DNA of 64,000 nt from Sympetrum striolatum (taxonomy: Eukaryota; Arthropoda; Insecta; Odonata; Libellulidae). Of the stretch, positions 14,426 to 28,560 are shown piece by piece. Under the pieces are notes generated by a model. That model was not told the DNA's origin, did no database searches, and worked only from the letters and a program-made list of their open reading frames with translations. Where the stretch lies: the NCBI GenBank assembly GCA_947579665.1, contig CANPUZ010000074.1, positions 274,001 to 338,000 of the forward strand, given 5' to 3'. The position numbers and the translations under genes were made by a program. Within the stretch, counting starts at the first letter, position 1; each line of letters opens with the position of its first letter.

Positions 14426-15700
14426 GTCATCTTTTTTCCCTTGATATACCTTATTTTATCGAGATTTGACCGAAAAAAGCAAGAAAAACGAATAATTTTA
14501 GCGAAATTTCAATTTTTTTCCTCTTTTTTTCCCTTAATTTTCCTTATTTTATCGAGATTTGGCCGAAAAAAGCAAGTAAAACGAATAATTTTTGCGAAAT
14601 TTCAATTTTTTTCCTCTTTTTTCCCCTTAATTTTCCTTATTTTATCGAGATTTGACCGAAAAAAGCAAGAAAAACGAATAATTTTATCGAAATTTCAATT
14701 TCTATCCTCTTCTTTTCCCTTAATTTTCCTTATTTTATCGAGATTTGACCAAAAAAAGGAACAAAAACGAATAATTTTAGCGAAATTTCAATTTTTTTCC
14801 ACTTTTTTTCCCTTAAATTTCATTATTTTATCGAGATTTGACCGAAAATAGCAAGAAAAACGAATAATTTTAGCAAAATATCAATTTTTATCATCTTTTT
14901 TCCCTTGATTGTCCTTATTTTATCGAGATTTGACCGAAAAAAGCAAGAAAAACAAATAATTTTATTGAAATTTCAATTTTTATCATCTTTTTTTCCTTGA
15001 TTTTCCTTATTTTATCGAGATTTGACCGAAAAAAGCAAGAAAAACGAATACTTTTAGCGAAATATTAAATTTTATCCTCTTTTTTTCCCTTAATTCTCCT
15101 TATTTTATCGAGATTTGACCGAAAAAAGCAAGAAAAACGAATAATTTTATCGAAATTTCAATTTTTATCATCTTTTTTCCCTTGATTTTCCTTATTTTAT
15201 CGATATTTGACCGAAAAAAGCAAGAAAAACGAATAATTTTAGCGAAATATCAATTTTTATCCTCTTTTTTTCCCTTAATTTTCCTTATTTTATCGAGATT
15301 TGACCGAAAAGAGCAAGAAAAACGAATAATTTCAGCGAAATTTCAATTTTATTCCTCTTTTTTTCATTTAATTTTCTTATTTTATCGAGATTTGACCGAA
15401 AAAAGCAAGAAAAACGAATAATTTTAGCGAAATTTTAATTTTTTTCCTCTTTTTTTCCTTATTTTATCGAGATTTGGCCGAAAAAAGCAAGCAAAACGAA
15501 TAATTTTTGCGAAATTTTAATTTTTTTCCTCTTTTTTCCCCTTAATTTTTTTATATTTTATCGAGATTTGACCGAAAAAAGCAAGAAAAACGAATAATTT
15601 TATCGAAATTTCAATTTCTATCCTCTTCTTTTCCCTTAATTTTCCTTATTTTATCGAGATTTGACCAAAAAAAGGAAGAAAAACGAATAATTTTAGCGAA
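13711..15700 (+). repeat. Duplicated satellite block, copy 1 (partner 18218-20115)
   Basis: This block matches 18218-20115 at an offset of 4507 bp, falling to 4414 bp after one 93-bp monomer is lost in the second copy. Shared rare variants in order are CCTTAGTTTTCCTTAG (13711/18218), GATATACC, AATTTTTGTCATC, GGAACAAAAACG, AAATTTCATTATTTT and CAAGCAAAACG. Both copies end near the same AAAAAAAGGAAG monomer, then diverge. Confidence 0.85.
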
Positions 15701-16039
15701 ATTTCAATTTTTTTCCACTTTTTTTCCCTTAATTTTCCTTATTTTATCGAGATTTGACCGAAAAAAGCAAGAAAAACGAATAATATTAGCAAAATATCAA
15801 TTTTTATCATCTTTCTTCCCTTGATTTTCCTTATTTTATCGAGATTTGACCGAAAAATGCAAGAAAAAACGAATAATTTTATCGAAATTTCAATTTTTAT
15901 CATCTTTTGTCCCTTGATTTTCCTTATTTTATCGAGATTTGACCGAAAAAAGCAAGAAAAACGAATAATTTTAGCGAAATATCAATTTTTATCCTCTTTT
16001 TTCCCTTAATTTTTCTTATTTTATCGAGATTTGACCGAA

Positions 16040-18080
16040 AAAAGCAAGAAAAACGAATAATTTTAGCGAAATTTTAATTTTTTTCCTCTTTTTTTCCCTT
16101 AATTTCCTTATTTTATCGAGATTTGGCCGAAAAAAGCAAGTAAAACGAATAATTTTTGCGAAATTTTAATTTTTTTCCTCTTTTTTCCCCTTAATTTTCC
16201 TTATTTTATCGAGATTTGACTGAAAAAAGCAAGAAAAACGAATAATTTTTTCGAAATTTCAATTTCTATCCTCTTCTTTTCCCTTAATTTTCCTTATTTT
16301 ATCGAGATTTTACCAAAAAAAGGAAGAAAAACGAATAATTTTAGCAAAATATCAATTTTTATCATCTTTCTTCCCTTGATTTTCCTTATTTTATCGAGAT
16401 TTGACCGAAAAAGGCAAAAAAAACGAATAATTTTATCGAAATTTCAATTTTTATCATCTTTTGTCCCTTGATTTTTCTTATTTAATCGAGATTTGACCGA
16501 AAAAAGCAAGAAAAACGAATAATTTTAGCAAGATATCAATTTTTATCCTCTTTTTTTCCCTTAATTTTCCTTATTTTATCGAGATTTGACCGAAAAAAGC
16601 AAGAAAAACGAGTAATTTTATCGAAATTTCAATTTTTATCATCTTTTTTCCCTTGATTTTCCTTATTTTATCGAGTTTTGACCGAAAAAAGCAAGAAAAA
16701 CGAATAATTTTAGCGATATATAAATTTTTATCCTCTTTTTTCCCTTAATTTTCCTTATTTTATCGATATTTGACCGAAAAAAGCAAGAAAAACGAATAAC
16801 TTTAGCGAAATTTCAATTTTCTTCCTCTTTTTTTCCTTAATTTTCCTTATTTTATCGAGATTTGACCGAAAAAAGCAAGAAAAACGAATAATTTTTGCGA
16901 AATTTCAATTTTTTTCCTTTTTTTTCCCCTTAATTTTCCTTAGTTTATCGAGATTTGACCGAAAAAAGGAAGAAAAACGAATAATTTTAGCGAAATTTCA
17001 ATTTTTATCCTCTTTTTTTTCCCTTAATTAATCGAGATTTAACCGAAAAAAGCAAGAAAACGAATAATTATAGCGAAATTTTGATTTTTTTCTTCTTTTT
17101 TTCCCTTCATTTTCCTTATTTTATCGAGATTTGACCGAAAAAAGCAAGAAAAACGAATAATTTTAGCGAAATTTCAATTTTTATCATCTTTTTTCCCTTG
17201 ATATACCTTATTTTATCGAGATTTGACCGAAAAATGCAAGAAAAACGAATAATTTTTAACGAAATTTCAATTTTTATCATCTTTTTTCCCTTGATTTTCC
17301 TTATTTTATCGAGATTTGACCGAAAAAAGCAAGAAAAACGAATAATTTTAGCGAAATATCAATTTTTATCCTCTTTTTTTCCCTTAATTTTCCTTATTTT
17401 ATCGAGATTTGACCGAAAAAAGCAAGAAAAACGAATAATTTTAGCAAAATTTCAATTTTTATCATCTTTTTTCCCTTGATTTTCCTTATTTTATCGGGAT
17501 TTGACCGAAAAAAGCAAGAAGAACGAATAATTTTAGCGAAATATCAATTTTTATCCTCTTTTTTCCCTTAATTCTCCTTATTTTATCGAGATTTGACCGA
17601 AAAAAGCAAGAAAAACGAATAATTTTAGCGAAATATCAATTTTTATTTTTTTTTTTCCCTTAATTTTCCTTATTTTATCGAGATTTGACCGAAAAGAGCA
17701 AGAAAAACGAATAATTTCAGCGAAATTTCAATTTTTTTCCTCTTTTTTTCCCTTAATTTTCCTTATTTTATCGAGATTTGACCGAAAAAAGCAAGAAAAA
17801 CGAATAATTTTAGCGAAATTTTAATTTTTTTCCTCTTTTTTTCCCTTAATTTTCCTTATTTTATCGAGATTTGGCCGAAAAAAGCAAGTAAAACGAATAA
17901 TTTTTGCGAAATTTTAATTTTTTTCCTCTTTTTTCCCCTTAATTTTTTTAATATTTTATCGATATTTGACCGAAAAAAGCAAGAAAAACGAATAATTTTA
18001 TCGAAATTTCAATTTCTATCCTCTTCTTTTCCCTTAATTTTCCTTATTTTATCGAGATTTGACCAAAAAAAGGAAGAAAA
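16040..18080 (+). repeat. Duplicated satellite block, copy 1 (partner 21462-23500)
   Basis: This block matches 21462-23500 at an offset of 5422 bp (17198/22620). Shared rare features include CTTAATTTCCTTATT (16101/21523), GATTTTACCAAAAAAAGG, AAGGCAAAAAAAACG, AAAACGAGTAATTT, TATCGGGATTTG and the T-rich TTTTTATTTTTTTTTTTCCC tail. Copy 1 has one extra AAAAAAAGGAAG monomer at its end (about 18060-18150). Confidence 0.85.
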
Positions 18081-18217
18081 ACGAATAATTTTATCGAAAT
18101 TTCAATTTCTATCCTCTTCTTTTCCCTTAATTTTCCTTATTTTATCGAGATTTGACCAAAAAAAGGAAGAAAAACGAATAATTTTAGCGAAATTTCAATT
18201 TTTTTCCACTTTTTTTC

Positions 18218-20115
18218 CCTTAGTTTTCCTTAGTTTATCGAGATTTGACCGAAAAAAGCAAGAAAAACGAATAATTTTAGCGAAATTTCAATTTTCATCC
18301 TCTTTTTTTCCCTTAATTAATCGAGATTTAACCGAAAAAAGCAAGAAAACGAATAATTATAGCGAAATTTTGATTTTTTTCTTTTTTTCCCCTTAATTTT
18401 CCTTATTTTATCGAGATTTGACCGAAAAAAGCAAGAAAAACGAATAATTTTAGCGAAATTTCAATTTTTATCATCTTTTTTCCCTTGATATACCTTATTT
18501 AATCGAGATTTGACCGAAAAAAGCAAGAAAAACGAATAATTTTTAACGAAATTTCAATTTTTATCATCTTTTTTCCCTTGATTTTCCTTATTTTATCGAG
18601 ATTTGACCGATAAAAGCAAGAAAGACGAATAATTTTAGCGAAATATCAATTTTTATCCTCTTTTTTCCCCTTAATTTTCCTTATTTTATCGAGATTTGAC
18701 GGAAAAGAGCAAGAAAAACGAATAATTTTAGCGAAATTTCAATTTTTTTCATCTTTTTTTCCCTTCATTTTCCTTATTTTATCGAGATTTGACCGAAAAA
18801 AGCAAGAAAAACGAATAAATTTATCGAAATTTCTATTTTTATCATCTTTTTTACCTTGATTTTCCTTATTTTATCGAGATTTGACCGAAAAAAGCAAGAA
18901 AAACGAATAATTTTAGCGAAATATCAATTTTTGTCATCTTTTTTCCCTTGATATACCTTATTTTATCGAGATTTGACCGAAAAAAGCAAGAAAAACGAAT
19001 AATTTTAGCGAAATTTCAATTTTTTTCCTCTTTTTTTCCCTTAATTTTCCTTATTTTATCGAGATTTGGCCGAAAAAAGCAAGTAAAACGAATAATTTTT
19101 GCGAAATTTCAATTTTTTTCCTCTTTTTTCCCCTTAATTTTCCTTATTTTATCGAGATTTGACCGAAAAAAGCAAGAAAAACGAATAATTTTATCGAAAT
19201 TTCAATTTCTATCCTCTTCTTTTCCCTTGATTTTCCTTATTTTATCGAGATTTGACCAAAAAAAGGAACAAAAACGAATAATTTTAGCGAAATTTCAATT
19301 TTTTTCCACTTTTTTTCCCTTAAATTTCATTATTTTATCGAGATTTGACCGAAAATAGCAAGAAAAACGAATAATTTTAGCAAAATATCAATTTTTATCA
19401 TCTTTTTTCCCTTGATTGTCCTTATTTTATCGAGATTTGACCGAAAAAAGCAAGAAAAACAAATAATTTTATTGAAATTTCAATTTTTATCATCTTTTTT
19501 TCCTTGATTTTCCTTATTTTATCGAGATTTGACCAAAAAAAGCAAGAAAAACGAATACTTTTAGCGAAATATTAAATTTTATCATCTTTTTTCCCTTGAT
19601 TTTCCTTATTTTATCGATATTTGACCGAAAAAAGCAAGAAAAACGAATAATTTTAGCGAAATATCAATTTTTATCCTCTTTTTTTCCCTTAATTTTCCTT
19701 ATTTTATCGAGATTTGACCGAAAAGAGCAAGAAAAACGAATAATTTCAGCGAAATTTCAATTTTATTCCTCTTTTTTTCATTTAATTTTCTTATTTTATC
19801 GAGATTTGACCGAAAAAAGCAAGAAAAACGAATAATTTTAGCGAAATTTTAATTTTTTTCCTCTTTTTTTCCTTATTTTATCGAGATTTGGCCGAAAAAA
19901 GCAAGCAAAACGAATAATTTTTGCGAAATTTTAATTTTTTTCCTCTTTTTTCCCCTTAATTTTTTTATATTTTATCGAGATTTGACCGAAAAAAGCAAGA
20001 AAAACGAATAATTTTATCGAAATTTCAATTTCTATCCTCTTCTTTTCCCTTAATTTTCCTTATTTTATCGAGATTTGACCAAAAAAAGGAAGAAAAACGA
20101 ATAATTTTAGCGAAA
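18218..20115 (+). repeat. Duplicated satellite block, copy 2 (partner 13711-15700)
   Basis: Second copy of the 13.7-15.7 kb block. One monomer is deleted relative to the first copy between 18948 and 19596, where the offset drops from 4507 to 4414 bp. Divergence between copies is a few scattered substitutions. Confidence 0.85.
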
Positions 20116-21461
20116 TATCACTTTTTATCCTCTTTTTTCCCTTAATTTTCCTTATTTTATCGAGATTTGACCGAAAAAAGCAAGAAAAACGAATAATTTT
20201 ATCGAAATTTCAATTTTTATCATCTTTTTTCCCTTAATTTTCCTTATTTTATCGAGATTTGACCGAAAAAAGCAAGAAAAACGAATAATTTTAGCAAAAT
20301 TTCTATTTTTTTCCTCTTTTTTTCCCTTAATTTTCCTTATTTTATCGAGATTTGGCCGAAAAAAGCAAGTAAAACGAATAATTTTAGCGAAATTTCAATT
20401 TTTTTCCTCATTTTTTCCCTTTATTTTCCTTATTTTATCGAGATTTGACCGAAAAAAGCAAGAAAAACGAATAACTTTAGCGAAATTTCAAATTTTTTCC
20501 TCTTTTTTTCCCTTAATTTTCCTTATTTTATCGAGCTTTGACCGAAAAAAGCAAGAAAAACGAATAATTTTTGCGAAATTTCAATTTTTTTCCTCTTTTT
20601 TTCTCTTAATTTTCCTTAGTTTATCGAGATTTGACCGAAAAAAGCAAGAAAAACGAATAACTTTTGCGAAATTTCAATTTTTATCCTCTTTTTTTCCCTT
20701 AATAAATCGAGATTTAACCGAAAAAAGCAAGAAAACGAATAATTATAGCGAAATTTTGATTTTTTTCTTTATTTTTTCCCTTAATTTTCCTTATTTTATC
20801 GAGATTTGACCGAAAAAAGCAAGAAAAACGAATAATTTTAGCGAAATATCAATTTTTGTCATCTTTTTTCCCTTGATATACCTTATTTTATCGAGATTTG
20901 ACCGAAAAAAGCAAGAAAAACGAATAATTTTATCGAAATTTCAATTTTTATCATCTTTTTTCCCTTGATTTTCCTTATTTTATCGAGATTTGACCGAAAA
21001 AAGCAAGAAAAACGAATAATTTTAGCGAAATATCAATTTTTATCCACTTTTTTTCCCTTAATTTTCCTTATTTTATCAAGATTTGACCGAAAAGAGCAAG
21101 AAAAACGAATAATTTTAGCGAAATTTCAATTATTTTCATCTCTTTTTCCCTTAATTTTCTTTATTTTATCGAGATTTGACCGAAAAAAGCAAGAAAAACG
21201 AATAAATTTATCGAAATTTCAATTTTTATCATCTTTTTTACCTTGATTTTCCTTATTTTATCGAGATTTGACCGAAAAAAGCAAGAAAAACGAATAATTT
21301 TAGCGAAATATCAATTTTTATCCTCTTTTTTTCCCTTAATTTTCCTTATTTTATCGAGATTTGACCGAAAAGAGCAAGAAAAACGAATAATTTCAGCGAA
21401 ATTTCAATTTTTTTCATCTTTTTTTCCCATAATTTTCCTTATTTTATCGAGATTTGACCGA
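20116..21461 (+). repeat. Satellite sub-block between duplicated blocks
   Basis: About 14 monomers including one short monomer near 20700 (CTTAATAAATCGAG). The stretch around 20950-21500 resembles 950-1420 (92-bp monomer tail CTTTTTTACCTTGA and AAAACGAATAAATTTATCG). No gene seen. Confidence 0.7.
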
Positions 21462-23500
21462 AAAAAGCAAGAAAAACGAATAATTTTAGCGAAATTTTAA
21501 TTTTTTTCCTCTTTTTTTCCCTTAATTTCCTTATTTTATCGAGATTTGGCCGAAAAAAGCAAGTAAAACGAATAATTTTTGCGAAATTTTAATTTTTTTC
21601 CTCTTTTTTCCCCTTAATTTTCCTTATTTTATCGAGATTTGACTGAAAAAAGCAAGAAAAACGAATAATTTTTTCGAAATTTCAATTTCTATCCTCTTCT
21701 TTTCCCTTAATTTTCCTTATTTTATCGAGATTTTACCAAAAAAAGGAAGAAAAACGAATAATTTTAGCAAAATATCAATTTTTATCATCTTTCTTCCCTT
21801 GATTTTCCTTATTTTATCGAGATTTGACCGAAAAAGGCAAAAAAAACGAATAATTTTATCGAAATTTCAATTTTTATCATCTTTTGTCCCTTGATTTTTC
21901 TTATTTAATCGAGATTTGACCGAAAAAAGCAAGAAAAACGAATAATTTTAGCAAGATATCAATTTTTATCCTCTTTTTTTCCCTTAATTTTCCTTATTTT
22001 ATCGAGATTTGACCGAAAAAAGCAAGAAAAACGAGTAATTTTATCGAAATTTCAATTTTTATCATCTTTTTTCCCTTGATTTTCCTTATTTTATCGAGTT
22101 TTGACCGAAAAAAGCAAGAAAAACGAATAATTTTAGCGAAATATCAATTTTTATCCTCTTTTTTCCCTTAATTTTCCTTATTTTATCGATATTTGACCGA
22201 AAAAAGCAAGAAAAACGAATAACTTTAGCGAAATTTCAATTTTCTTCCTCTTTTTTTCCTTAATTTTCCTTATTTTATCGAGATTTGACCGAAAAAAGCA
22301 AGAAAAACGAATAATTTTTGCGAAATTTCAATTTTTTTCCTTTTTTTTCCCCTTAATTTTCCTTAGTTTATCGAGATTTGACCGAAAAAAGGAAGAAAAA
22401 CGAATAATTTTAGCGAAATTTCAATTTTTATCCTCTTTTTTTCCCTTAATTAATCGAGATTTAACCGAAAAAAGCAAGAAAACGAATAATTATAGCGAAA
22501 TTTTGATTTTTTTCTTCTTTTTTTCCCTTCATTTTCCTTATTTTATCGAGATTTGACCGAAAAAAGCAAGAAAAACGAATAATTTTAGCGAAATTTCAAT
22601 TTTTATCATCTTTTTTCCCTTGATATACCTTATTTTATCGAGATTTGACCGAAAAATGCAAGAAAAACGAATAATTTTTAACGAAATTTCAATTTTTATC
22701 ATCTTTTTTCCCTTGATTTTCCTTATTTTATCGAGATTTGACCGAAAAAAGCAAGAAAAACGAATAATTTTAGCGAAATATCAATTTTTATCCTCTTTTT
22801 TCCCTTAATTTTCCTTATTTTATCGAGATTTGACCGAAAAAAGCAAGAAAAACGAATAATTTTAGCGAAATTTCAATTTTTATCATCTTTTTTCCCTTGA
22901 TTTTCCTTATTTTATCGGGATTTGACCGAAAAAAGCAAGAAGAACGAATAATTTTAGCGAAATATCAATTTTTATCCTCTTTTTTCCCTTAATTCTCCTT
23001 ATTTTATCGAGATTTGACCGAAAAAAGCAAGAAAAACGAATAATTTTAGCGAAATATCAATTTTTATTTTTTTTTTTCCCTTAATTTTCCTTATTTTATC
23101 GAGATTTGACCGAAAAGAGCAAGAAAAACAAATAATTTCAGCGAAATTTCAATTTTTTTCCTCTTTTTTTCCCTTAATTTTCCTTATTTTATCGAGATTT
23201 GACCGAAAAAAGCAAGAAAAACGAATAATTTTAGCGAAATTTTAATTTTTTTCCTCTTTTTTTCCCTTAATTTTCCTTATTTTATCGAGATTTGGCCGAA
23301 AAAAGCAAGTAAAACGAATAATTTTTGCGAAATTTTAATTTTTTTCCTCTTTTTTCCCCTTAATTTTTTTAATATTTTATCGATATTTGACCGAAAAAAG
23401 CAAGAAAAACGAATAATTTTATCGAAATTTCAATTTCTATCCTCTTCTTTTCCCTTAATTTTCCTTATTTTATCGAGATTTGACCAAAAAAAGGAAGAAA
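21462..23500 (+). repeat. Duplicated satellite block, copy 2 (partner 16040-18080)
   Basis: Second copy of the 16.0-18.1 kb block at a 5422-bp offset. Small differences are visible, for example AAAACAAATAATTTCAGCG near 23127 where the partner has AAAACGAATAA, and one T fewer in a tail near 22440. Confidence 0.85.
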
Positions 23501-26465
23501 AACGAATAATTTTAGCGAAATTTCAATTTTTTTCCACTTTTTTTCCCTTAATTTTCCTTATTTTATCGAGATTTGACCGAAAAAAGCAAGAAAAACGAAT
23601 AATTTTAGCAAAATATCAATTTTTATCATCTTTCTTCCCTTGATTTTCCTTATTTTATCGAGATTTGACCGAAAAATGCAAGAAAAAACGAATAATTTTA
23701 TCGAAATTTCAATTTTTATCATCTTTTGTCCCTTGATTTTCCTTATTTTATCGAGATTTGACCGAAAAAAGCAAGAAAAACGAATAATTTTAGCAAAATA
23801 TCAATTTTTATCCTCTTTTTTCCCTTAATTTTCCTTATTTTATCGAGATTTGACCGAAAAAAGCAAGAAAAACGAATAATTTTATCGAAATTTCAATTTT
23901 TATCATCTTTTTTCCCTTGATTTTCCTTATTTTTATCGAGATTTGACCGAAAAAAGCAAGAAAAACGAATAATTTTAGCAAAATTTCAATTTTTTTCCTT
24001 TTTTTTTCCCTTAATTTTCCTTATTTTATCGAGATTTGACCGAAAATAGCAAGAAAAACGAATAATTTTATCGAAATTTCAATTTTTATCCCTTAATTTT
24101 CCTTATTTTATCGAGATTTGACCGAAAAAAAAAAGAAAAACGAATAATTTTAGCGAAATTTCAATTTTTTCCACTTTTTTTCCCTTAATTTTCCTTATTT
24201 TATCGAGATTTGACCGAGAGAAGCAAGAAAAACGAAAAATTTTAGCGAAATTTAAATTTTTTTCCTCTTTTTTTCCCTTAATTTTCCTTATTTTATCGAG
24301 ATTTGACCGAGAAAAGCAAGAAAAACGAATAATTTTAGCGAAATATCAATTTTTTACATCTTTTTTCACTTGATTTTCCTTATTTTATCGTGATTTGACC
24401 GAAAAAATCAAGAAAAACGAATAATTTTATCGAAATTTCAATTTTTATCATCCTTTTACCCTTGATTTTCCTTATATAATCGAGATTTGACCGCAAAAAG
24501 CAAGAAAAACAAATAATTTTAGCGAAATTTCAATTTTTTTCCTCTTTTTTTCCCTTAATTTTCCTTAGTTTATTGAGATTTGACCGAAAAAAGCAAGAAA
24601 AACGAATAATTTTAGCGAAATTTCAATTTTTATCCTCTTTTTTTCCCTTAATTAATCGAGATTTAACCGAAAAAAGCAAGAAAACGAATAATTATAGCGA
24701 AATTTCAATTTATATCTTCTTTTTTTCCCTTAATTTTCCTTATTTTATCGAGATTTGACCGAAAAAAGGAAAAAAAACGAATAATTTTAGCAAAATATCA
24801 ATTTTTATCATCTTTTTTCCCTTGATTTTCCTTATTTTATCGAGATTTGACCGAAAAAAGCAAGAAAAACGAATAATTTTATCGAAATTTCAATTTTTAT
24901 CATCTTTTTTCCCTTGATTATCCTTATTTTATCGAGATTTGACCGAAAAAAGCAAGAAAAACGAATAATTTTATCGAAATTTCAATTTCTATCCTCTTCT
25001 TTTCCCTTAATTTTCCTTATTTTATCGAGATTTGACCAAAAAAAGGAAGAAAAACGAATAATTTTAGCGAAATTTCAATTTTTTTCCACTTTTTTTCCCT
25101 TAATTTTCCTTATTTTATCGAGATTTGACCGAAAAAAGCAAGAAAAACGAATAATTTTAGCAAAATATCAATTTTTATCATCTTTCTTCCCTTGATTTTC
25201 CTTATTTTATCGAGATTTGACCGAAAAATGCAAGAAAAAACGAATAATTTTATCGAAATTTCAATTTTTATCATCTTTTGTCCCTTGATTTTCCTTATTT
25301 TATCGAGATTTGACCGAAAAAAGCAAGAAAAACGAATAATTTTAGCGAAATATCAATTTTTATCCTCTTTTTTCCCTTAATTTTCCTTATTTTATCGAGA
25401 TTTGACCGAAAAAAGCAAGAAAAACGAATAATTTTATCGAAATTTCAATTTTTATCATCTTTTTTCCCTTGATTTTCCTTATTTTTATCGAGATTTGACC
25501 GAAAAAAGCAAGAAAAACGAATAATTTTAGCAAAATTTCAATTTTTTTCCTTTTTTTTCCCTTAATTTTCCTTATTTTATCGAGATTTGACCGAAAATAG
25601 CAAGAAAAACGAATAATTTTATCGAAATTTCAATTTTTATCCCTTAATTTTCCTTATTTTATCGAGATTTGACCGAAAAAAAAAAGAAAAACGAATAATT
25701 TTAGCGAAATTTCAATTTTTTCCACTTTTTTTCCATTAATTTTCCTTATTTTATCGAGATTTGACCGAGAAAAGCAAGAAAAACGAATAATTTCAGCGAA
25801 ATTTAAATTTTTTTCCTCTTTTTTTCCCTTAATTTTCCTTATTTTATCGAGATTTGACCGAGAAAAGCAAGAAAAACGAATAATTTTAGCGAAATATCAA
25901 TTTTTTACATCTTTTTTCCCTTGATTTTCCTTATTTTATCGTGATTTGACCGAAAAAATCAAGAAAAACGAATAATTTTATCGAAATTTCAATTTTTATC
26001 ATCCTTTTACCCTTGATTTTCCTTATATAATCGAGATTTGACCGCAAAAAGCAAGAAAAACAAATAATTTTAGCGAAATTTCAATTTTTTTCCTCTTTTT
26101 TTCCCTTAATTTTCCTTAGTTTATTGAGATTTGACCGAAAAAAGCAAGAAAAACGAATAATTTTAGCGAAATTTCAATTTTTATCCTCTTTTTTTCCCTT
26201 AATTAATCGAGATTTAACCGAAAAAAGCAAGAAAACGAATAATTATAGCGAAATTTCAATTTATATCTTCTTTTTTTCCCTTAATTTTCCTTATTTTATC
26301 GAGATTTGACCGAAAAAAGGAAAAAAAAACGAATAATTTTAGCAAAATATCAATTTTTATCATCTTTTTTCCCTTGATTTTCCTTATTTTATCGAGATTT
26401 GACCGAAAAAAGCAAGAAAAACGAATAATTTTATCGAAATTTCAATTTTTATCATCTTTTTTCCC
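23400..26465 (+). repeat. Tandem duplication, 1551-bp unit
   Basis: Two adjacent copies, about 23400-24910 and 24951-26465. Landmarks lie 1551-1552 bp apart: AAAAATGCAAG near 23673/25225, short monomer near 24650/26202. Shared rarities include a five-T CTTATTTTTATCGAG, the CCGAAAAAAAAAAGAAAAACG run, CATCCTTTTACCCTTG and the TTATATAATCGAG / CCGCAAAAAGC monomer. A related 4.22-kb copy continues downstream (26124/30346). Confidence 0.87.
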
Positions 26466-28560
26466 TTGATTTTCCTTATTTTATCGAGATTTGACCGAAA
26501 AAAGCAAGAAAAACGAATAATTTTAGCGAAATATCAATTTTCATCCTCTTTTTTTCCCTTAATTTTCCTTATTTTATCGAGATTTGACCACAAAAAGGAA
26601 GAAAAACGATTAATTTTAGCGAAATTTCAATTTTTTTCCACTTTTTTTCCCTTAATTTTCCTTATTTTATCGAGATTTGACCGAAAAAAGCAAGAAAAAC
26701 GAATAATTTTAGCAAAATATCAATTTTTATCATCTTTTTTCACTTCATTTTCCTTATTTTATCGAGATTTGACCAAAAAAAGCAAGAAAAACAAATAATT
26801 TTATCGAAATTTCAATTTTTATCATCTTTTTTCCCTTGATTTTCCTTATTTTATCGAGATTTGACCGAAAAAAGCAAGAAAAACGAATAAATTTATCGAA
26901 ATTTCAATTTTTATCATCTTTTTTACCTTGATATTCCTTATTTTATCGAGATTTGACCGAAAAAAGCAAGAAAAACGAATAATTTTAGCGAAATTTCAAT
27001 TTTTTTCCTCTTTTTTTCCCTTAATTTTCCTTATTTTATCGAGATTTGGCCGAAAAAAGCAAGTAAAACGAATAATTTTAGCGAAATTTCAATTTTTTTC
27101 CTCATTTTTTCCCTTTATTTTCCTTATTTTGTCGAGATTTGACCGAAAAAAGCAAGAAAAACGAATAATTTTAACGAAATTTCAATTTTTATCCCTTAAT
27201 TTTCCTTATTTTATCGAGATTTGACTGAAAAAAGCAAGAAAAACGAATAATTTTAGCGAAATTTCAATTTTTTTCCACTTTTTTTCCCTTAATTTTCCTT
27301 ATTTTATCGAGATTTGACCGAAAAAAGCAAGAAAAACGAATAATTTCAGCGAAATTTAAATTTTTTTCCTCTTTTTTTCCCTTAATTTTCCTTATTTTAT
27401 CGTGATTTGACCGAAAAAATCAAGAAAAACGAATAATTTTATCGAAATTTCAATTTTTATCATCTTTTTTCCCTTGATTTTCCTTATATAATCGAGATTT
27501 GACCGCAAAAAGCAAGAAAAACGAATAATTTTAGCGAAATTTCAATTTCTATACTCTTCTTTTTCCTTAATTTTCCTTATTTTATCGAGATTTGACCAAA
27601 AAAAGGAAGAAAAACGAATAATTTTAGCAAAATTTCAATTTCTTTCCACTTTTTTCCCTTAATTTTCCTTATTTTATCGAGATTTGACCGAAAAAAGCAA
27701 GAAAAACGAATAATTTTAGCGAAATTTTAATTTTTTTCCTCTTTTTTTCCCTTAATTTTCCTTATTTTATCGAGATTTGGCCGAAAAAAGCAAGTAAAAC
27801 GAATAATTTTTGCGAAATTTTAATTTTTTTCCTCTTTTTTCCCCTTAATTTTTTTATATTTTATCGAGATTTGACCGAAAAAAGCAAGAAAAACGAATAA
27901 TTTTATCGAAATTTCAATTTCTATCCTCTTCTTTTCCCATAATTTTCCTTATTTTATCGAGATTTGACCAAAAAAAGGAAGAAAAACGAATAATTTTAGC
28001 GAAATTTGAATTTTTTTCCAATTTTTTTCCCTTAATTTTCCTTATTTTATCGAGATTTGACCGAAAAAAGCAAGAAAAACGAATAATTTTAGCAAAATAT
28101 CAATTTTTATCATCTTTCTTCCCTTGATTTTCCTTATTTTATCGAGATTTGACCGAAAAATGCAAGAAAAAACGAATAATTTTATCGAAATTTCAATTTT
28201 TATCATCTTTTGTCCCTTGATTTTCCTTATTTTATCGAGATTTGACCGAAAAAAGCAAGAAAAACGAATAATTTTAGTGAAATATCAATTTTTATCCTCT
28301 TTTTTCCCTTAATTTTCCTTATTTTATCGAGATTTGACCGAAAAAAGCAAGAAAAACGAATAATTTTATCGAAATTTCAATTTTTATCATCTTTTTTCCC
28401 TTGATTTTCCTTATTTTTATCGAGATTCGACCGAAAAAAGCAAGAAAAACGAATAATTTTAGCAAAATTTCAATTTTTTTCCTCTTTTTTTCCCTTAATT
28501 TTCCTTATTTTATCGAGATTTGGCCGAAAAAAGCAAGTAAAACGAATAATTTTAGCGAAA
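26020..28560 (+). repeat. Duplicated satellite block, copy 1 (partner 30242-32785)
   Basis: Matches 30242-32785 at an offset of 4222-4224 bp (26124/30346, 26466/30688, 28124/32348). Shared rarities include CCACAAAAAGGAAG with AAAACGATTAATTTTAGCG (26587/30809), TATTTTGTCGAG and the TTTAGTGAAATATC monomer. Divergence begins near 28560/32785, where the tail lengths differ. Confidence 0.83.
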
